DNA of 64,000 nt from Opisthorchis felineus (taxonomy: Eukaryota > Platyhelminthes > Trematoda > Opisthorchiida > Opisthorchiidae). The position numbers were made by a program, and so were the translations under genes. The stretch's first letter is position 1. Each line of letters begins with the position of its first letter. A model generated the notes under the pieces. It made no database searches and was not told the DNA's origin. It saw only the letters and a program-made list of their open reading frames with translations. Below are positions 43,621-56,545 of the stretch, one piece after another. Where the stretch lies: the NCBI GenBank assembly GCA_004794785.1, contig SJOL01005743.1, forward strand, positions 7,805 through 71,804, written 5' to 3'.

Positions 43621-45005
43621 GCCCGTTAACTCCAACTTAATTCACAAGTGAATAGATCTCACCATTATCCGGACTTGTTACACAGAATGGTTTGAGAATT
43701 GCGCATGCTGTCCAGGGCTTTTCACGGAGAGGATTATTTCCATGAAGTTGAAAAGTCTCACTTCCTAGTTGAATTTCCACATTGCCAAGTTCATCCTGCA
43801 CTGTTTGTCGATTTAAGGCTAGAAAACACAAATCTGCTGATATTTCTGACCAGGTGTACGTGGGCCTGTATGAACTCCACCTCGTACACCCTACGCTACT
43901 TGTCCATAGTTATGACAATCGCTTTGAATGTAAACATGGCTTGGTTCAATAGCTTGAGTGATGCACGTTGTGCAGTGAGTGCAGGTGTGAATGACAGTGT
44001 TTACACAGGTTGAGTACCTGTCAGACGAGCAGGGGGAAAGAGTGCATAGTGAGTGCACAATTGCGTTCAGATCACACGCGAACCAACTTGACAGGTAGTT
44101 GTTATGCTTAGCCCCAATACCACATTTTTGATTCGGCACCTAACTTATCCAGTCTGTCTTGTCAAATGTTACACATTCAAGTCATACAAAACGCATATGG
44201 TGACAGTAGCCTGGGACGACACAAAGCAGTGCTATCTATCTAGAATCCCTGATATCCTAGAAGAGGATAAATTCTTAGTTTATTATTGTTACGTCTATGG
44301 AACCAGGCAGTTTGTTCTCAGGCATTCCGTCATCAAACGTCATCATCATCGCGTAGAACATTAGCGTCAGTATGTACCTAGTGACAAGATGAAGAAAAAC
44401 AGATAATTACCTAACCTATACCATACCAGACTAGTCACACCACAGCGTAAGAGGAAACATCAGGGCGTTTGCTAGGCTGCCACGGTGGGTAACGTCAGCA
44501 CAGACTGTAGCACAGCTTGTGTAGGAAACGGGAGGTAAGTTATAACTTCCGCGTTGGAGACAGTGAAGTGCCTCAAGGCCTTAAAAGTTGCATGGGATCA
44601 GTCCAAAAACACTTGAGGGCGCTCACAGTGGGATTTTGTAAGGGTTTTTGCGTAGGTTGCAGGCTGGTCTGCAGGCGACGACTGCACTGATTTGACGGAA
44701 TTCGGGTGACAGAATATTTCGTTCTTCAGAATGACGGCTGAGTCACCACGTTTGCGAATGACTACAGTTTCAAATCGTCGTTCGCGGTGTCATTAGGGCA
44801 GTTGTTCTGCCCATTAGGACAATCCCCTCCACCCTCCCCGACTCAATGCCCTAGATCAACCTCCCCAGGTAGAATTAAAGTAGCGTGAAATACATAGGAT
44901 AAAAGTAAAATTACTTCCAAGCTACTGTAAGGCAGTCAGTAAAATTTTAAATGATGCGCTGTACTGTCCCAAACATCTAACTCGTCCGGAGTGGGGTGGG
45001 GTGCT
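43621..45005. other. no recognised gene
   Basis: A 104-codon plus frame at 43699-44013 and an 86-codon frame at 44104-44364 have no motifs. Nothing else is visible. Confidence 0.35.
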
Positions 45006-45009
45006 CAAA

Positions 45010-45290
45010 TTTTCCCACAAGTCTATGCCGATTGGTTTGAGAAACCGGTCCTGTGCTAAAGTACCAACAGGCACTTTTCAGCAACCTTACGAGTGGAGGG
45101 CTGTGCCAAGAAATTATACTGCGGTATCTCAGATATCAGTACAATCAAGACATGAGGCGGTTTTTTGTAGGTCATCCAGGTGAAGAATACCATAAACGAG
45201 AAATTCAGTTGGGATTCAGATGAGCCCTCCGTTAACATCCAATAAATTTGCAAACAACTGTGTTTCGCCAATTGCCTACGATTTAATGTT
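45010..45290 (+). repeat. HH repeat, forward, ribozyme decayed
   Basis: It carries gagaaaccggtcctgtg, then the arm tcagcaaccttacgagtgg, the body (tcagatatcagtacaatcaa) and the end (gagaaattcagttgggattc). The CUGAUGA half is missing. Confidence 0.6.
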
Positions 45291-45809
45291 GAAGTTGAAT
45301 ATGCAGTTGATGGAAGCCCGAAGACTACGCCTAGATAGTGCCTCCCGGGAACGATGAAACCGGTAGTGGGTCATCGAATACGTTACGTTAGTTGAATGGT
45401 AACCAGTTAAGGTGGTTGAACAGCCCGTTTAGATTAGATAATCATCCTACTAACGCAGCTAACAATCACGAAGCAATATCTTGAACTCACGGATAAAACC
45501 CTCAAGCCTGTTGGTTCCTCTTCTGAATGGTGATCCAGCTCAAACCTTTGTTCCAAGAGGAATGACGTCCTACCTTTTAGTGTGTTCCAAGAGAAAAAAC
45601 ACGACCGACACTTATGGATGACCTTGACAGAGCACTGTGAGGCAGCAGGACAAACGAATACGACAATATGATAATATTGTTAGATTATTGGTAAGGCCAA
45701 CCACCGACATGATTGGCGTAAGCTACCTGTCACATCGGATGAACATGGAGAGACAGAGACCAAGAACAAATGTGGGTCCTGTGCGTCCAGGCGTGTATCT
45801 AAGTCTTTT

Positions 45810-46010
45810 CTTGAAGAAACACTACTCATAATATTGCGGTAAACTCTTCGACAGCAACCTTATGAGTAGGGTTCTTTGAAGGAAGTATACTGTGACATCT
45901 CGAATGTCGCAGTACCAACTGAGGCGGCCTTTGTGGAGCGCATTCAGTTGAAGAACACCATAAATGAGAGATCCCGCTGGGATTCATTTGAGTATTTCGC
46001 GTGTGTCTAG
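45810..46010 (+). repeat. HH repeat, ribozyme mostly deleted
   Basis: Arms actactcata (45821-45830) and gcaaccttatgagtag (45854-45869) flank a remnant aaactcttcgacag. The forward body and end (gagagatcccgctgggattc) follow. Confidence 0.65.
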
Positions 46011-46309
46011 GTAGTTTAGTCTGCATCGATGTAAAAATGACCCGCTGGTATTCAAGTTTCGGCAAACATGTCCTTTGGCAGATTGGAGACAACCAAACCC
46101 ACTACTTTAAGTCTGCAATTAGTTTCACTGGTTTTTTCAAACAAAAACCCAACAGTGATTCCTTTGTATGACAGTGTAATAGGATGAGCACAAATATCTA
46201 TGTCTAGTTTAGTTCGTATCTTCCCTGAATATAATAGTTTTCGTGCATAAAAGCCTGTGGATTACAGTGGGGTAAAACCTAAAACTTACCGACCGACTGG
46301 TCTGGACAA

Positions 46310-46375
46310 TAGCTTGGAGCGACAGAGTGTGAACTAGCATTTCAATCACCCGGGTTCGAACCCCGTATGACGCTG
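46310..46375 (+). repeat. possible tRNA-like box B
   Basis: The sequence cccgggttcgaaccccgta is a perfect box B-like arm, but no convincing box A or cloverleaf could be drawn. Confidence 0.25.
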
Positions 46376-46399
46376 ATGGCCTCAATCCTGATAATCTGT

Positions 46400-48500
46400 A
46401 CACAATTCTCAAAAATGAAGGCGTAAAAAGCATACTTCGGTCTCGATATCCGGAACTATCTCGCTGATTTGTTTCTCTGTAGTCCGAAGGGTTAGGTTTA
46501 TGTTGGCTTATCACTAAGCCCATTCTCAAGTTTAGTTCTCGGCTTTGAGCTGAAAATTTCGGATTACCAGCTTTGAAGTACGATAGAAAAGGGTTCTCAT
46601 GCTTGGACCTATTCTACAGCCCTTTCCTTAATCACTTCTTTGTCCGACCAACAGCTGTTGGTGCCGTTCTGCCAAAGCAGATGCCGCCACCACTCTCGAA
46701 CCAATCTGTAGAGCCATCCCCGTCGCCACTGGTGTGACCGCTAGTGGCCTGTTGATCTGTCTGGCTAGTGTGAAAAGATAAAAGCTCTACCTTTTTGTAA
46801 GGTCAAGCATTTTTGTGAACTTCATTGTGTCGTGCCGGATAAACATAGGGGGAGACAGGCAGGCACCAGTGTACCACGCAGTAATCTAAGAAGTCGCTAC
46901 AGATAAGTACCCAAGAAGTAGATACGGTAGGATACCCAATACACGTATGGGTAGGAAAGGAAGTCGGAGAAATCCCATTGTACGGGAGGATGATCATTCA
47001 TAACTCAGACTGATGAGGACAAAGATTGATCTGAAAACAACCTGGCTTGTTTGAATCTTACATTGAAGGTCTTACTACCCTACAATTTTTTCTCCGCCGC
47101 ATTCAGAGTTGGATCCCTCCAAATAAATAGGCCGTATCCTTTGAATAAGCATCCTAAATAATCCCACAACTGACCTACCAGTTACAGTCGGTATTTGGAG
47201 ATCAAGGATGTATCCGGAACACTTTCGAAAACAAACGTCAATCAAGCTCCTTCCCACCCAATTAATCCAATGCACCAGTTACCTGAACTAAATAGTTCAC
47301 CTTACCCAGAACATTCGCCGAGTGACCCACATTCATAAGCCTAACAGACACTAGACACCTATTAATTTCGTTTGGTTTTACTCTGAATTATGGGTGACTG
47401 ACATACGTGGTGCACTAAGTGCTCAAGGTCAGCGGAACACTACGTCTGCACGTTGAATGTGTGTAATCTATGGTAGCGGACAATTTGTTGCCCATTAAGA
47501 TTCTGTGGGACCTGGGAACATGAGTTCCGAACGCCACTCAATCGTCTGTCAAGGGTTTAGCCAATCGACGTTAACGTTGGACAGACTTTGTGGTAGCTAC
47601 GGTAGCTGAGCGAATGATCTTGACTGCTAGCGTGACCTGTGCCGAGCAGTCTGTCCTCGACTGGTGGAACAGAACAGAGATACACGAAGTAATAAACACG
47701 AATTACAGTTCAATGTATTGATTGCTTCGATATTTCATCCTGAAATTGAAATCAATCTATGCTGAGAAGTATTTTAAAACCCTTTCATCCTGGATCATCA
47801 GTTGCCATCTCAGTGATTGTTAGAGAAATTAGAACGCGCGACCTGCTGGCTAATGCCTGAATACTCTACCGTCCGGTCACGAGTGGCTGAGCGATGGTTT
47901 GATTTGCTTACATTTGAACAGAGCACAAAGCTACGAACGCTTAGCCACCTAGCGAACCTGAAGTGATTAGGAGTTAGATGGCTGTGAGTCGTCTCATACC
48001 CGGGCACCTCATCATCCTTCTTTGTCCATGCTGTGATTGAGACTGGAAAATCACCTGTGCCTATTTTATCCAATTACTTACTTACTTATGCGTTTACTTC
48101 ATACTTTCTGTGCGCTGTACTGATCTCTTTCACCTGAGTTGTTTCTATCATTTGATTGGATACTGGAAACTGGTGTCCTCCTTCCTCTCTATGCATATTG
48201 TTATCAATAGCGTCCAACACTGAGGCGCAACCGGAGAGATTGATTACAATATCTGGTAAAATTGCAATTTACTGACCGGTTTCTTACGTATTCCTACGTA
48301 TTCTCAACCTGCAGGTTGTTTGAATCATCCACCTGACTTTCCAAGGGTAAACTATTCAAGCCAGGTTTGAAGCTTCGGATGGATTTTCAGCAAATAAAAC
48401 CAGAAAAAGTACATGAAAACTCGCAGACGTATTATGTTGCAAATATTTTTTTCAACTAGAACCCGTAGCCTCGGACTATCTACAAAAAGGAGTACCTGAA
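46400..48500. other. no recognised gene
   Basis: Only short frames on both strands; no motifs or repeats recognised. Confidence 0.4.
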
Positions 48501-48504
48501 CAGA

Positions 48505-48650
48505 CTTCGATAAATATACTCATTTGCATATCAATTTGGTTTTGATGAGAGACTCACCTGGAACCCAGCTGCATCTCTCTTTTATGATTTTCTTAAGCAG
48601 AGTTTTCAGCGACCTTATGAGTAGTGTATTACGTCTAAACATCTGAACAG
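48505..48650. repeat. HH repeat with internal deletion
   Basis: The family end (tcatttgcatatcaatttgg) to ctcttttatgattttcttaa is joined directly to the ribozyme 3' arm (agttttcagcgaccttatga). The ribozyme core is lost. Confidence 0.65.
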
Positions 48651-48654
48651 TTTA

Positions 48655-51010
48655 TTTCATGGGAAAATACACAAGAAATGTTTTAAGTAATCCACGGGAT
48701 ACTGCTTGGGCCTCGGGACTTGGCTAAAAGAACTTATAGTGAGTTAGACTTGCGTGCAATCCCTATCGGTACTGAAGTCCAGTGGATTCAGTGACCAACT
48801 ACGCTTTCACACATGGTTTGACGAGAAAAGAATAAACATGATACCGTATAATCAAATGACTGGGAACAAGAGGCTTGCTTCAATTCCAGTGTGGATTCAA
48901 ATCCGATTAGTTGTTTGCCCAAATGAGGATTTCACCGAACAAAAACACAGACCAGATTGTCGGGCAATGCGTTCCCTTGAGGACCCGTTGACTAAGAGAG
49001 CAGAAAAGTATCTGAGGCAATCCGACCTCAATTGATGTTGGAATAGTGCCAGCGGGTGACTTTGAGATTTGTTGTACACGGAAGCGAGAGCAAGTCACAT
49101 GGTGAGTCGCTCCACAATCTTCTATGAGCCACAGAAAATAAGTAGAGGTAGTCGAGATGAGCCGAACGACCCTCATTATCGACCGTTTTCAGCGTCGGCT
49201 TGGACTATATGCTGGTCATCTGGAGACATTGTGACGCAATACAGTTTGATGTCATTCGCAAACAGAGCAGAAGCAGTTACCAATCTCGGAATGTCATTTA
49301 TGGAGGGGATAAATTGAAGCCTGTGGATTAAATCAGGAAGTACATACTCCTATGAATAATATCTGTTGGTTTGTAAAAAAACACTCCTTCCACTGGGGTA
49401 GTCTGTGACGGACGTAGGACGACAGATAAAGGTACGGAAGGTTGTAATACGGGCAAAAATGAGTTTGAATTTTGATCTTGTCAGAAGCTGAAATGACGTT
49501 GGACAGAAAAGGATGTAGGATATATTTTGCATCCGATGAGATCATTGGGGAAAATTGCTTGTTCACCACAAAGCTGACAGGTACGTCCCTCGATATTTCT
49601 GTGTATCTGGATACAGTACGGTGAGGCATCAGTCTTCCGCAACTGTTCAAGGAACTATAACGGCAAATACAAGACAGAAGGACACAAAATGTTAGAAATC
49701 TTAACACTGTGTTGTGAGTCACAAGTGGCATTCTTAGCTTGAAAATGCGAAATTCCAATGTTCGGATTTTGGTGGCAAATGGACTTGAATGAGGGAATCA
49801 AGTGGGTTTCCTTGGGGTGATTGGTCCCAATGAGGTAGAGGATCTTGGAATAAAAACTGCTTTAGCAGTGAAGGAAGAAAGTTTACTGAGTCACTGTATG
49901 AAGAAGAGGTTTCCTACATCCTGAGTAACTGCCGAGATCACCCAGTGAGTACATGGGTCCGGTCTAAAGCTTCCGGGTCGTTATGATAAATCATCAGTAT
50001 ATCTCGACGAAAAGATCGGGATAGGCATACCAATAGCTTACAAATAAAGAGGGATCGGAAGAAAGATACCTCGTTGGAGCAGCCCTTGTACTTGTCGTGA
50101 GCAATGGAGATTCCCAACAACCCCAGTGAGTAGACTGGGTCCATGTGGAGGAAGACGGACCTCATTGCCATCTACCCGGAGGAGCTACAACAAGGCCTTT
50201 CTGTAGCTATTGGAAAAGGGCCTAATGCACTCCGGGAAGAGCAATCAAACCAGCATATTGATGGGGCCAGGTGACGCAATCGGGTCCAACTGAGAACAAG
50301 ATCACTCTCAGGAAAACCGGTAGGAATTTTCAGGCAACAAAATGATCATTCTGTCAGTTAAAAGCACTCTCGAAAAACCATCTCAAAGGTACAGTCGCGC
50401 AAGCAGTGGCTCCATAGTTTGACTAGCTTTCCACAGCTACATGCGTTATCCATGCTGCTATCCAACAATAAGTAGTTTTTTCAGCTGCGAGAAATTGGCA
50501 GTCATCGGTTCTGTGAGAGTGTCAAAGCAGACTGAGAGAAACGCGGGTGACAGGCAAGTAGGATTGTTCGGCTTTCCAGCCTTCAGTTCAGTAAGTTTCT
50601 TTTACACAGCATCATCCGTAAATTTGACAACAACTTTTCGTTCGAGTGTTTGTTCTCTCTTGGTCTGCTTTGTTGGGTCCTTGGCCTCCATCTGTCTGTT
50701 CACCCGTCCTCCGATTTCACCTACTATGAGATGACGAAAATCCAGCTACCTAATATTTCTGTACAGGGCAACACAAAACAAAACAGAACATGAGACAATC
50801 GGTCAAGTGGTTAGAACATACCGGACGATCGTGGTTATCGTTCATCAAAACATACCCCCTAGTTTTCCGAGGCTTCCGTGTAAATATTTCCTAGTTCTAA
50901 GGACCCACAAGGCATTCCTTGTAAAAGAGCTGTGGCTTGCATTTGAGGACGCCCTTGAGGAGTTTTTTCCAAGAAAAGCGATACAATAACTGTGGAAAAC
51001 TAAACCACTT
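48655..51010. other. no recognised gene
   Basis: The longest frame is 141 codons on the minus strand (49758-49333), hydrophobic in part and without motifs. A SINE-A-like snippet (ggtcaagtggttagaacata) lies near 50803. Confidence 0.35.
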
Positions 51011-51014
51011 ATTT

Positions 51015-51480
51015 CGACAAATACACATATTTGCATACTAATTCGGTTTTGATGAGAAACTCAGGTTGACGGAAACTTGAGGACTGTGGCTACCGGATGA
51101 GCCCCGAGGAGGACGGAACCTATCACGAGCCGTCGAAGAGTTTTCATTGACCATATAAGCAGTGTGTTATGGCTAGACAACCATGTATTGCTGCATTTCA
51201 AATATCGTACCAAATGAAGCATGCGATGGTCTGGTGCAACATATTCATTTGAAGTGGGCCATCATAAACGAGGGGTTCAGGTGGATTCAGCTGAGTCTCC
51301 TATCAAAAACAAATTCGTGTGTAACTGAGAGTATTTGTCGAAATCTCTCCGTAGAACACAACGTTGACAGAAACTAGAGGACTGCGCCTGCCGGGTGAGC
51401 CTCACCAAGGGTGAAACCGGCTGTCCAAGAGTTTTCAGCAAACTTATGAGTAGTGCGTTACGTCTAGACCACACTACTTA
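51015..51480 (+). repeat. HH repeat, tandem pair, both ribozymes decayed
   Basis: Two plus-strand ribozyme regions lie head to tail: CGGATGA at 51094-51100 and CGGGTGA at 51392-51398, a spacing of 298 bp. Each is followed by helix II and by the right arm (gttttcattgaccatataag; gttttcagcaaacttatgag). The body between them is the forward body. Confidence 0.75.
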
Positions 51481-51484
51481 CTAC

Positions 51485-52625
51485 TCTTGTAAGTGATTAT
51501 GCCACCACTTTCATAAAAAGAGCTTTCTGGATGGTCAATCCAAAACATATCGTAACGGTTGGTTTGGACGATTCTTTTTACCAGTGTCATTATGCCCGAT
51601 ACAAAACGAGTCTCTTGATATTCTCTATTATCAAACAATTCAGACCAACCGTCCACCTCTCCAAGCAGGGGACCACCACTTCTGGACATCCAGGGTGACA
51701 CTGACATTTTGGTAACGTTTTTCTGCCCGAGTGAAAACTGTCAATGGACAAGAAGCCTTCCTTCACGTCCTTATTGCTCTTCATAGGAATAAAAATCTCA
51801 AGAAATCGAGACTGCTTGCTTGGAAACAGTGACTGTACTTGTAGAATCCAGAGTCCACAGTTAGAAGGAAGGCCACTTCCAAAGTTGTCGTAGTTGGTTT
51901 CCTCAAGGGATTTTATCACGGGAATGGTAGCACCGGTCTAAAAATGTTGTGCTCGTTGAAAAATCGATACATTCAGACTTTGATATTGCTGAGGGTGAAG
52001 CTCAAATGCCCATGCTGGTCAGATGTATGGCTTACACGACTCTTCGTCACACAACTCGTGGTAAATTGAAGATTGTTTTGTAAAACTGCTGAAGTCTACA
52101 GAAAAAAATAAATGGTTCAAATGACGCTGTGCTGTTTATTTTGAGAGAACTCACTTGACTGTTTTCAACCTTTATCTAACATGGCTTCAACTGAACACCC
52201 AGGCGCCCACACAGTCTTTAAGTCAGCGGAAATGTAGAAAGTTACCGCAATGGGAATGACTATCAGTCACAACTCTGCCTACCTTTCGATGCGCCTAATC
52301 AGCTACCTGACTATTCGGCGTAAAACGTGAACCAGAGCGCTGGCTGACCCACCTGATTGGTCTGACTGACATATTTTTACTCCACCTGTGGGGTTGTTGG
52401 TTGACAGGTGTCAGTAACCAAACTGCGGATTGCTTGAAAAATGCTGTAGGCAAAAGTTGGAGATGAATGCTGGTGCGCGCTTCATCACAGGTGACACAAA
52501 GGTGCGTGTACTACATGCGTTTAGCCGCATGGCGACAGCTAGTCTCCACCTGGCAATAAGTGTGACGCCTTAGATTTTGAACATAAAAATTGTTTGGGCT
52601 TGCCAGAGTTCAGCATTGGTAATTA
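51485..52625. other. no recognised gene
   Basis: A 109-codon minus frame (51919-51590) shows no motif. Nothing else is visible. Confidence 0.35.
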
Positions 52626-52629
52626 ATCA

Positions 52630-52740
52630 GGTGGCTGTTGACCTGCTCGCCGAGCTTGGCAACTGAATTGCGGACGTTTCATCACCTTTTGGGGAGACAT
52701 CTTCAGTGCGCTTTTAGGTGGGGGGGAGTTAAGCACGAAC
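52630..52740 (-). repeat. HH-like family D copy
   Basis: Minus strand: CUGAAGA, a helix II pairing GTCTCC with GGTGAT at five of six positions, then GAAACGUC. The GUC triplet and ACGU helix III are intact. The downstream line ccaagctcggcgagcag is shared with the 52795 copy. Confidence 0.55.
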
Positions 52741-52744
52741 AATA

Positions 52745-52952
52745 ATATACCGGAATTGACAATGTTTTCGAATATAGGTAGCTCGGGTGCGCTGCTTGGT
52801 TGTTGGTCTGTTCGCCGAGCTTGGCAGTTGGATTGCAAACGTTTCATCACCAATCGAGGTGACATCGTCAGCGCGGGGTTGAGTGGGTCCAATCCAACTG
52901 CAATCCAACTGCCAAGCTCGGCGAACAGACCAACAACCAAATATACCGGAAT
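52745..52952 (-). repeat. HH-like family D copy with 42-bp perfect inverted repeat
   Basis: Minus-strand core CUGACGA, helix II GTCACC/GGTGAT and GAAACGUU lie at about 52880-52840. The segment 52796-52837 (ttggttgttggtctgttcgc...) is repeated exactly in inverse at 52899-52940. The 12-bp atataccggaat occurs at both ends (52745-52756 and 52941-52952), which may be a target duplication. Confidence 0.65.
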
Positions 52953-53397
52953 GATACCATCCAAAAGCGACTAACACGGAGAATTGATCTATCTTCTGGA
53001 GAGGATCCTCTTTTTTCAGCGTTCTTCCACACTGGACCTTCATCGGTGCTGTTTCTCGCCCGGAAAGGATTGCCTTATCCATCAAGCATTTGCGCAACCA
53101 TGTCACTGTGCAGCATTTTCGGCTCTTTTGTCAGAGGCTGTGGAAGTTAGAATGAGGCAAAATTTAGACAAACCTGTGTTCTGTGTGCTCTGGTGTCAGG
53201 GGGGTCGAACTCAAACAGAACTGGTTGACTGAACAACCACTCGCTTTTTCCGACATATACTTAGGTCCAAATCTATTGTGCTTTCAACGGCTACAGGGCT
53301 ACGCAACTTGAAACGAAAGCTTCCATATCCAATTTGGGCTACGTAAATCACGTCATTTTTCTGGGATGTAGACCCCAGCCAGCAACAAAACAGATTA

Positions 53398-53840
53398 TGC
53401 AACGATGGATGAGTTCATAGGTTACGCTGTACTCCGCATGACAGAGAACCGTCTGCCTCGCAGAGCCCTTTTTGCCCAGCCTTGTGCTGGTGGAAGCGAC
53501 CGAGAGATGGGAAGTGTATGACTTGGCGACGAAGTATGAAAACACTAACCAGTAAAGTGATTCGGGTTGACAACTGCCGTTTCCCTGGATGGGAACTCAA
53601 CTCAACAAAGGTTAATGAGACTGGCAAAAATGACTCGATCGAGCAATCAGTGTGCATCAAATCCATCGCCTTTAGTGCGTAGCTGTCCAGTCATCCGAAC
53701 TAACTGATCAGGTTACTGCTTCCAACTTTTGTCTATGTCTCCCTTGCTCTCCTATTTTCCGGCGACCGAAACTATAGCAGCTGGTGCCAATGTGTCCCTG
53801 GTAGTACATGGTTTACAACTGATAAAGTGATTGAGATTAA
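53398..53840 (+). mobile_element. LINE family A 3' end
   Basis: The last part of ORF2 (AENRLPRRALF-like region split over frames; tgacttggcgacgaagtatg, then gaaaacactaaccagtaaag) and the 3' UTR (ctatagcagctggtgccaat) end at about 53840 in gtgattgagatt. Confidence 0.75.
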
Positions 53841-53934
53841 CCAATGAAACAAGCGGCCAAAATTAATTGCAAGTTCAACGCCTAACAGACAAAAGTTCTT
53901 CCCGTATGTCAGCTTCCCTCATTGGACCGACATA

Positions 53935-54110
53935 TAAATGCCCAAACACTACTCATAAGGTTGCTGAAAACTGTTCAACAGCCACTATCCGTTTCGTTCT
54001 TCTCGGGGTTAATCACATCTCGGAGTATCCGTCAACCACATGTCCTGCTTCGACCAAACTTGGACGGGATTCACGAAATACACTTATTCACAGACTAATT
54101 TGGTTTTAAA
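53935..54110 (-). repeat. HH repeat, ribozyme decayed
   Basis: The arm actactcataaggttgctga at 53948 leads to a minus-strand ribozyme whose GAAAC is present but whose CUGAUGA box is UGUGAUUAA. The family end (acagactaatttggtttt) follows at 54090. Confidence 0.6.
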
Positions 54111-54419
54111 TTCCATCAGTACTTCTGTGTAGTTTCTGCTAACCTAAACACGTCTACTTGTTTCCGTATGACTTTCTTCAATTTAACCACTATTGTGAAC
54201 TTCCTCACATGGCTAGCTACACGACGTGTTTACCCTTTCACCATGCACGGGCGTGTTCTACGTACCTCCTCCGAAGAAAAGTTCCAGTGAAGCCATCGGC
54301 CAAAAAGACTACATACAAGCTGAAAAGAATGCAGTGTTCAGGTCGTGGGGGGTCATTGAAATAAAATTCGGCCACCTCGGTAAGATCGATAAACACTGCA
54401 ATCACCGCCACCACTGAGT

Positions 54420-54515
54420 GTCCTGTCAAACATGTCATCGTCATCATCAGCATCATCATCCGTAGCGCAAAATCGGTGCTCACCACAGGTGCTTCACTGT
54501 CGTGCAACAAAAATT
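54420..54515 (-). mobile_element. solo 3' end of LINE family B
   Basis: An ATC-rich run (gtcatcatcagcatcatcat) precedes ggtgcttcactgtcgtgcaa, the complement of the family-B terminus. Confidence 0.6.
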
Positions 54516-54519
54516 TACT

Positions 54520-56500
54520 TGAAAACGCATCGTCTACAAAAGTACAAAACTGGATAGAGAATGGACCCGCTGCTTGTCTACCACAACCAGTCGAAGTTAC
54601 ATACACCTACCTTCTTCTCGATGTTGTTCAGTCTGTCCATCAAGCATTCAATAGGACCACGTTTTTCTCATCTACTTGTTCTAACTACTCGCCAGGAGTT
54701 CCACCCAACTTTACCTTCGGCTTTTTTTTTCTTGCCAACTCCGATGCCATGTGTGACAGCCTCGCCTGTGGTCCACTCGCATAAGGCACTCATCGATTTT
54801 TACACACATACCAAAGTATTCTGTTAGTTTCGTCGGATATCGCTGTGATATCACACTTACAATTCACCTCATGGTGTATAATAATTTGGTTCATTTTATT
54901 TTACTTCTCTCTACTTGGATTGAGTTGAATATTCATCCTGTTTTGCTTTAGGAATGCGACACCTCGTCATGAAGGCGTGAGAACACGCAAAAACGAAGGA
55001 TATTGGAACAGCGTACCTATGGATCACAACGAAAACAAGATTATTCGATTCGACCTCCGCTGAGGAAGCCCGTCAACACCGCAATGATCATTCATACCTG
55101 CAACGTCGGCCTTAAACGCCTGGACATCTGAACTCCTGTAAACTGGATTACGAACTTGTGAAGAAGTTCCTAAATCGAACAGCGCGTCACCGTTGGCGGT
55201 GTCGCTGGTGCTGAAAACTGAAGACCTGGCCGACCCAGGCACCGGTTAACTTAGCCTTCGATCTGTCTATGGTATCCGATCCTGAAGACAAGACTACTGG
55301 GTAGTCATTTACGACAGATAGAGGACAGAACTAATTGCACTGTGGATATTCATGGAGCTGGCTTATCCTACCGCAGGAACCAGGCGCAATAGCGCACCGA
55401 CCCCGTAATAAACGGCCATAACCTACAGCAAGCACGTGTTCTGCATCAGTGCATGGACGGAGATGAAGCACAGTTTTTTCTTATCTTAATTGGACTTACG
55501 AGCATGTTTTTAGTCACTATTTGTTCTTTTGGTCAATATAACTTAGGAGTTTATCATTGTAAAACCAGACGGTAAAGAGAAGCTGGACGAAAGCTTCTGT
55601 TAGCAGAATACACGGGTCGTTGGACGCGACAGTTATACGGCAGAATAAGCGAGTATGACTAATTTCGATCAACGACCGGATTGACTGAGTCTGCTAGAAA
55701 CGCATTGGCCGCCCACCCGGTCGATACAGATCACGTGATCAGTCTTAACACTACATTAGGAATACCCCACCAGGCGCCAACTTACCTACTCAGTTGCTGC
55801 AGTGTTGCCCTCCAAGAAAATGCTCGCGAATAAAGTTGGTCTAAGATTAAAGATCGAAGTTGCTCCTTTCTTCAGTGTAAGCAATTTACTACCTCCCAAG
55901 GATGGTTCGTCCAAAAGGGCGCTGTGCTTTGTTGGTTCCCAGTGAAAATGTCGGTGACCAAATGGCGGACATATAAAATGAAACTGTCCGACGTTTGTTC
56001 ACTTACCAACCGTCGCTTGAGTCTAACCGATTGAGGGTTTTCACGCACGAGACAGCTCTAATGCGTTCGTATTTTATTGGTCGAGTCTGGTGCAATATAC
56101 GATTACCTATCACTCAAGAAATCTTGCTGAGAAATAGTTCCTACCTTTGAACCCTCTCCGTTTTTCGTAGACACCTGTCCACAGGAATATCGTCCTTGTG
56201 TAGCACTTAAGATAAATCGTAGTTCTCAAACTTGAAACTGGTAAAAATGAAAGACCGAATTGATTATCTGTGTCTTTCATTCTGTCGGGTGTTTTTTTTA
56301 ACAAACCTTGCCTCGCCAAAATGCTGAGTCGCTTTCTTGAGCATACAGATAGATTTTACCTGGGTGCACCTGAACTGACATACTGCCGCTTAGGTCTTGT
56401 GTAATTTAGGACTTAAATCATGTGGTTTTTCCATCGATTCCATAAAGTATGGTAGCACAGAATTTGATCGATCTCTGTCTGTTGCCCCATTCCGTTGTTT
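54520..56500. other. no recognised gene
   Basis: Only short unsupported frames. Confidence 0.4.

Positions 56501-56502
<2 letters not shown>

Positions 56503-56543
<41 letters not shown>
56503..56543 (+). repeat. TG microsatellite
   Basis: About 20 uninterrupted TG dinucleotides. Confidence 0.97.

Positions 56544-56545
<2 letters not shown>

Noticed and set aside
47005..47040. hammerhead at CUGAUGAGGAC ... GAAAAC
   Set aside because: Helix II cannot form and there is no helix III or cleavage triplet.
49333..49758. 141-codon minus-strand frame
   Set aside because: No motif, no splice signals consistent with an exon, and hydrophobic composition of a chance frame.
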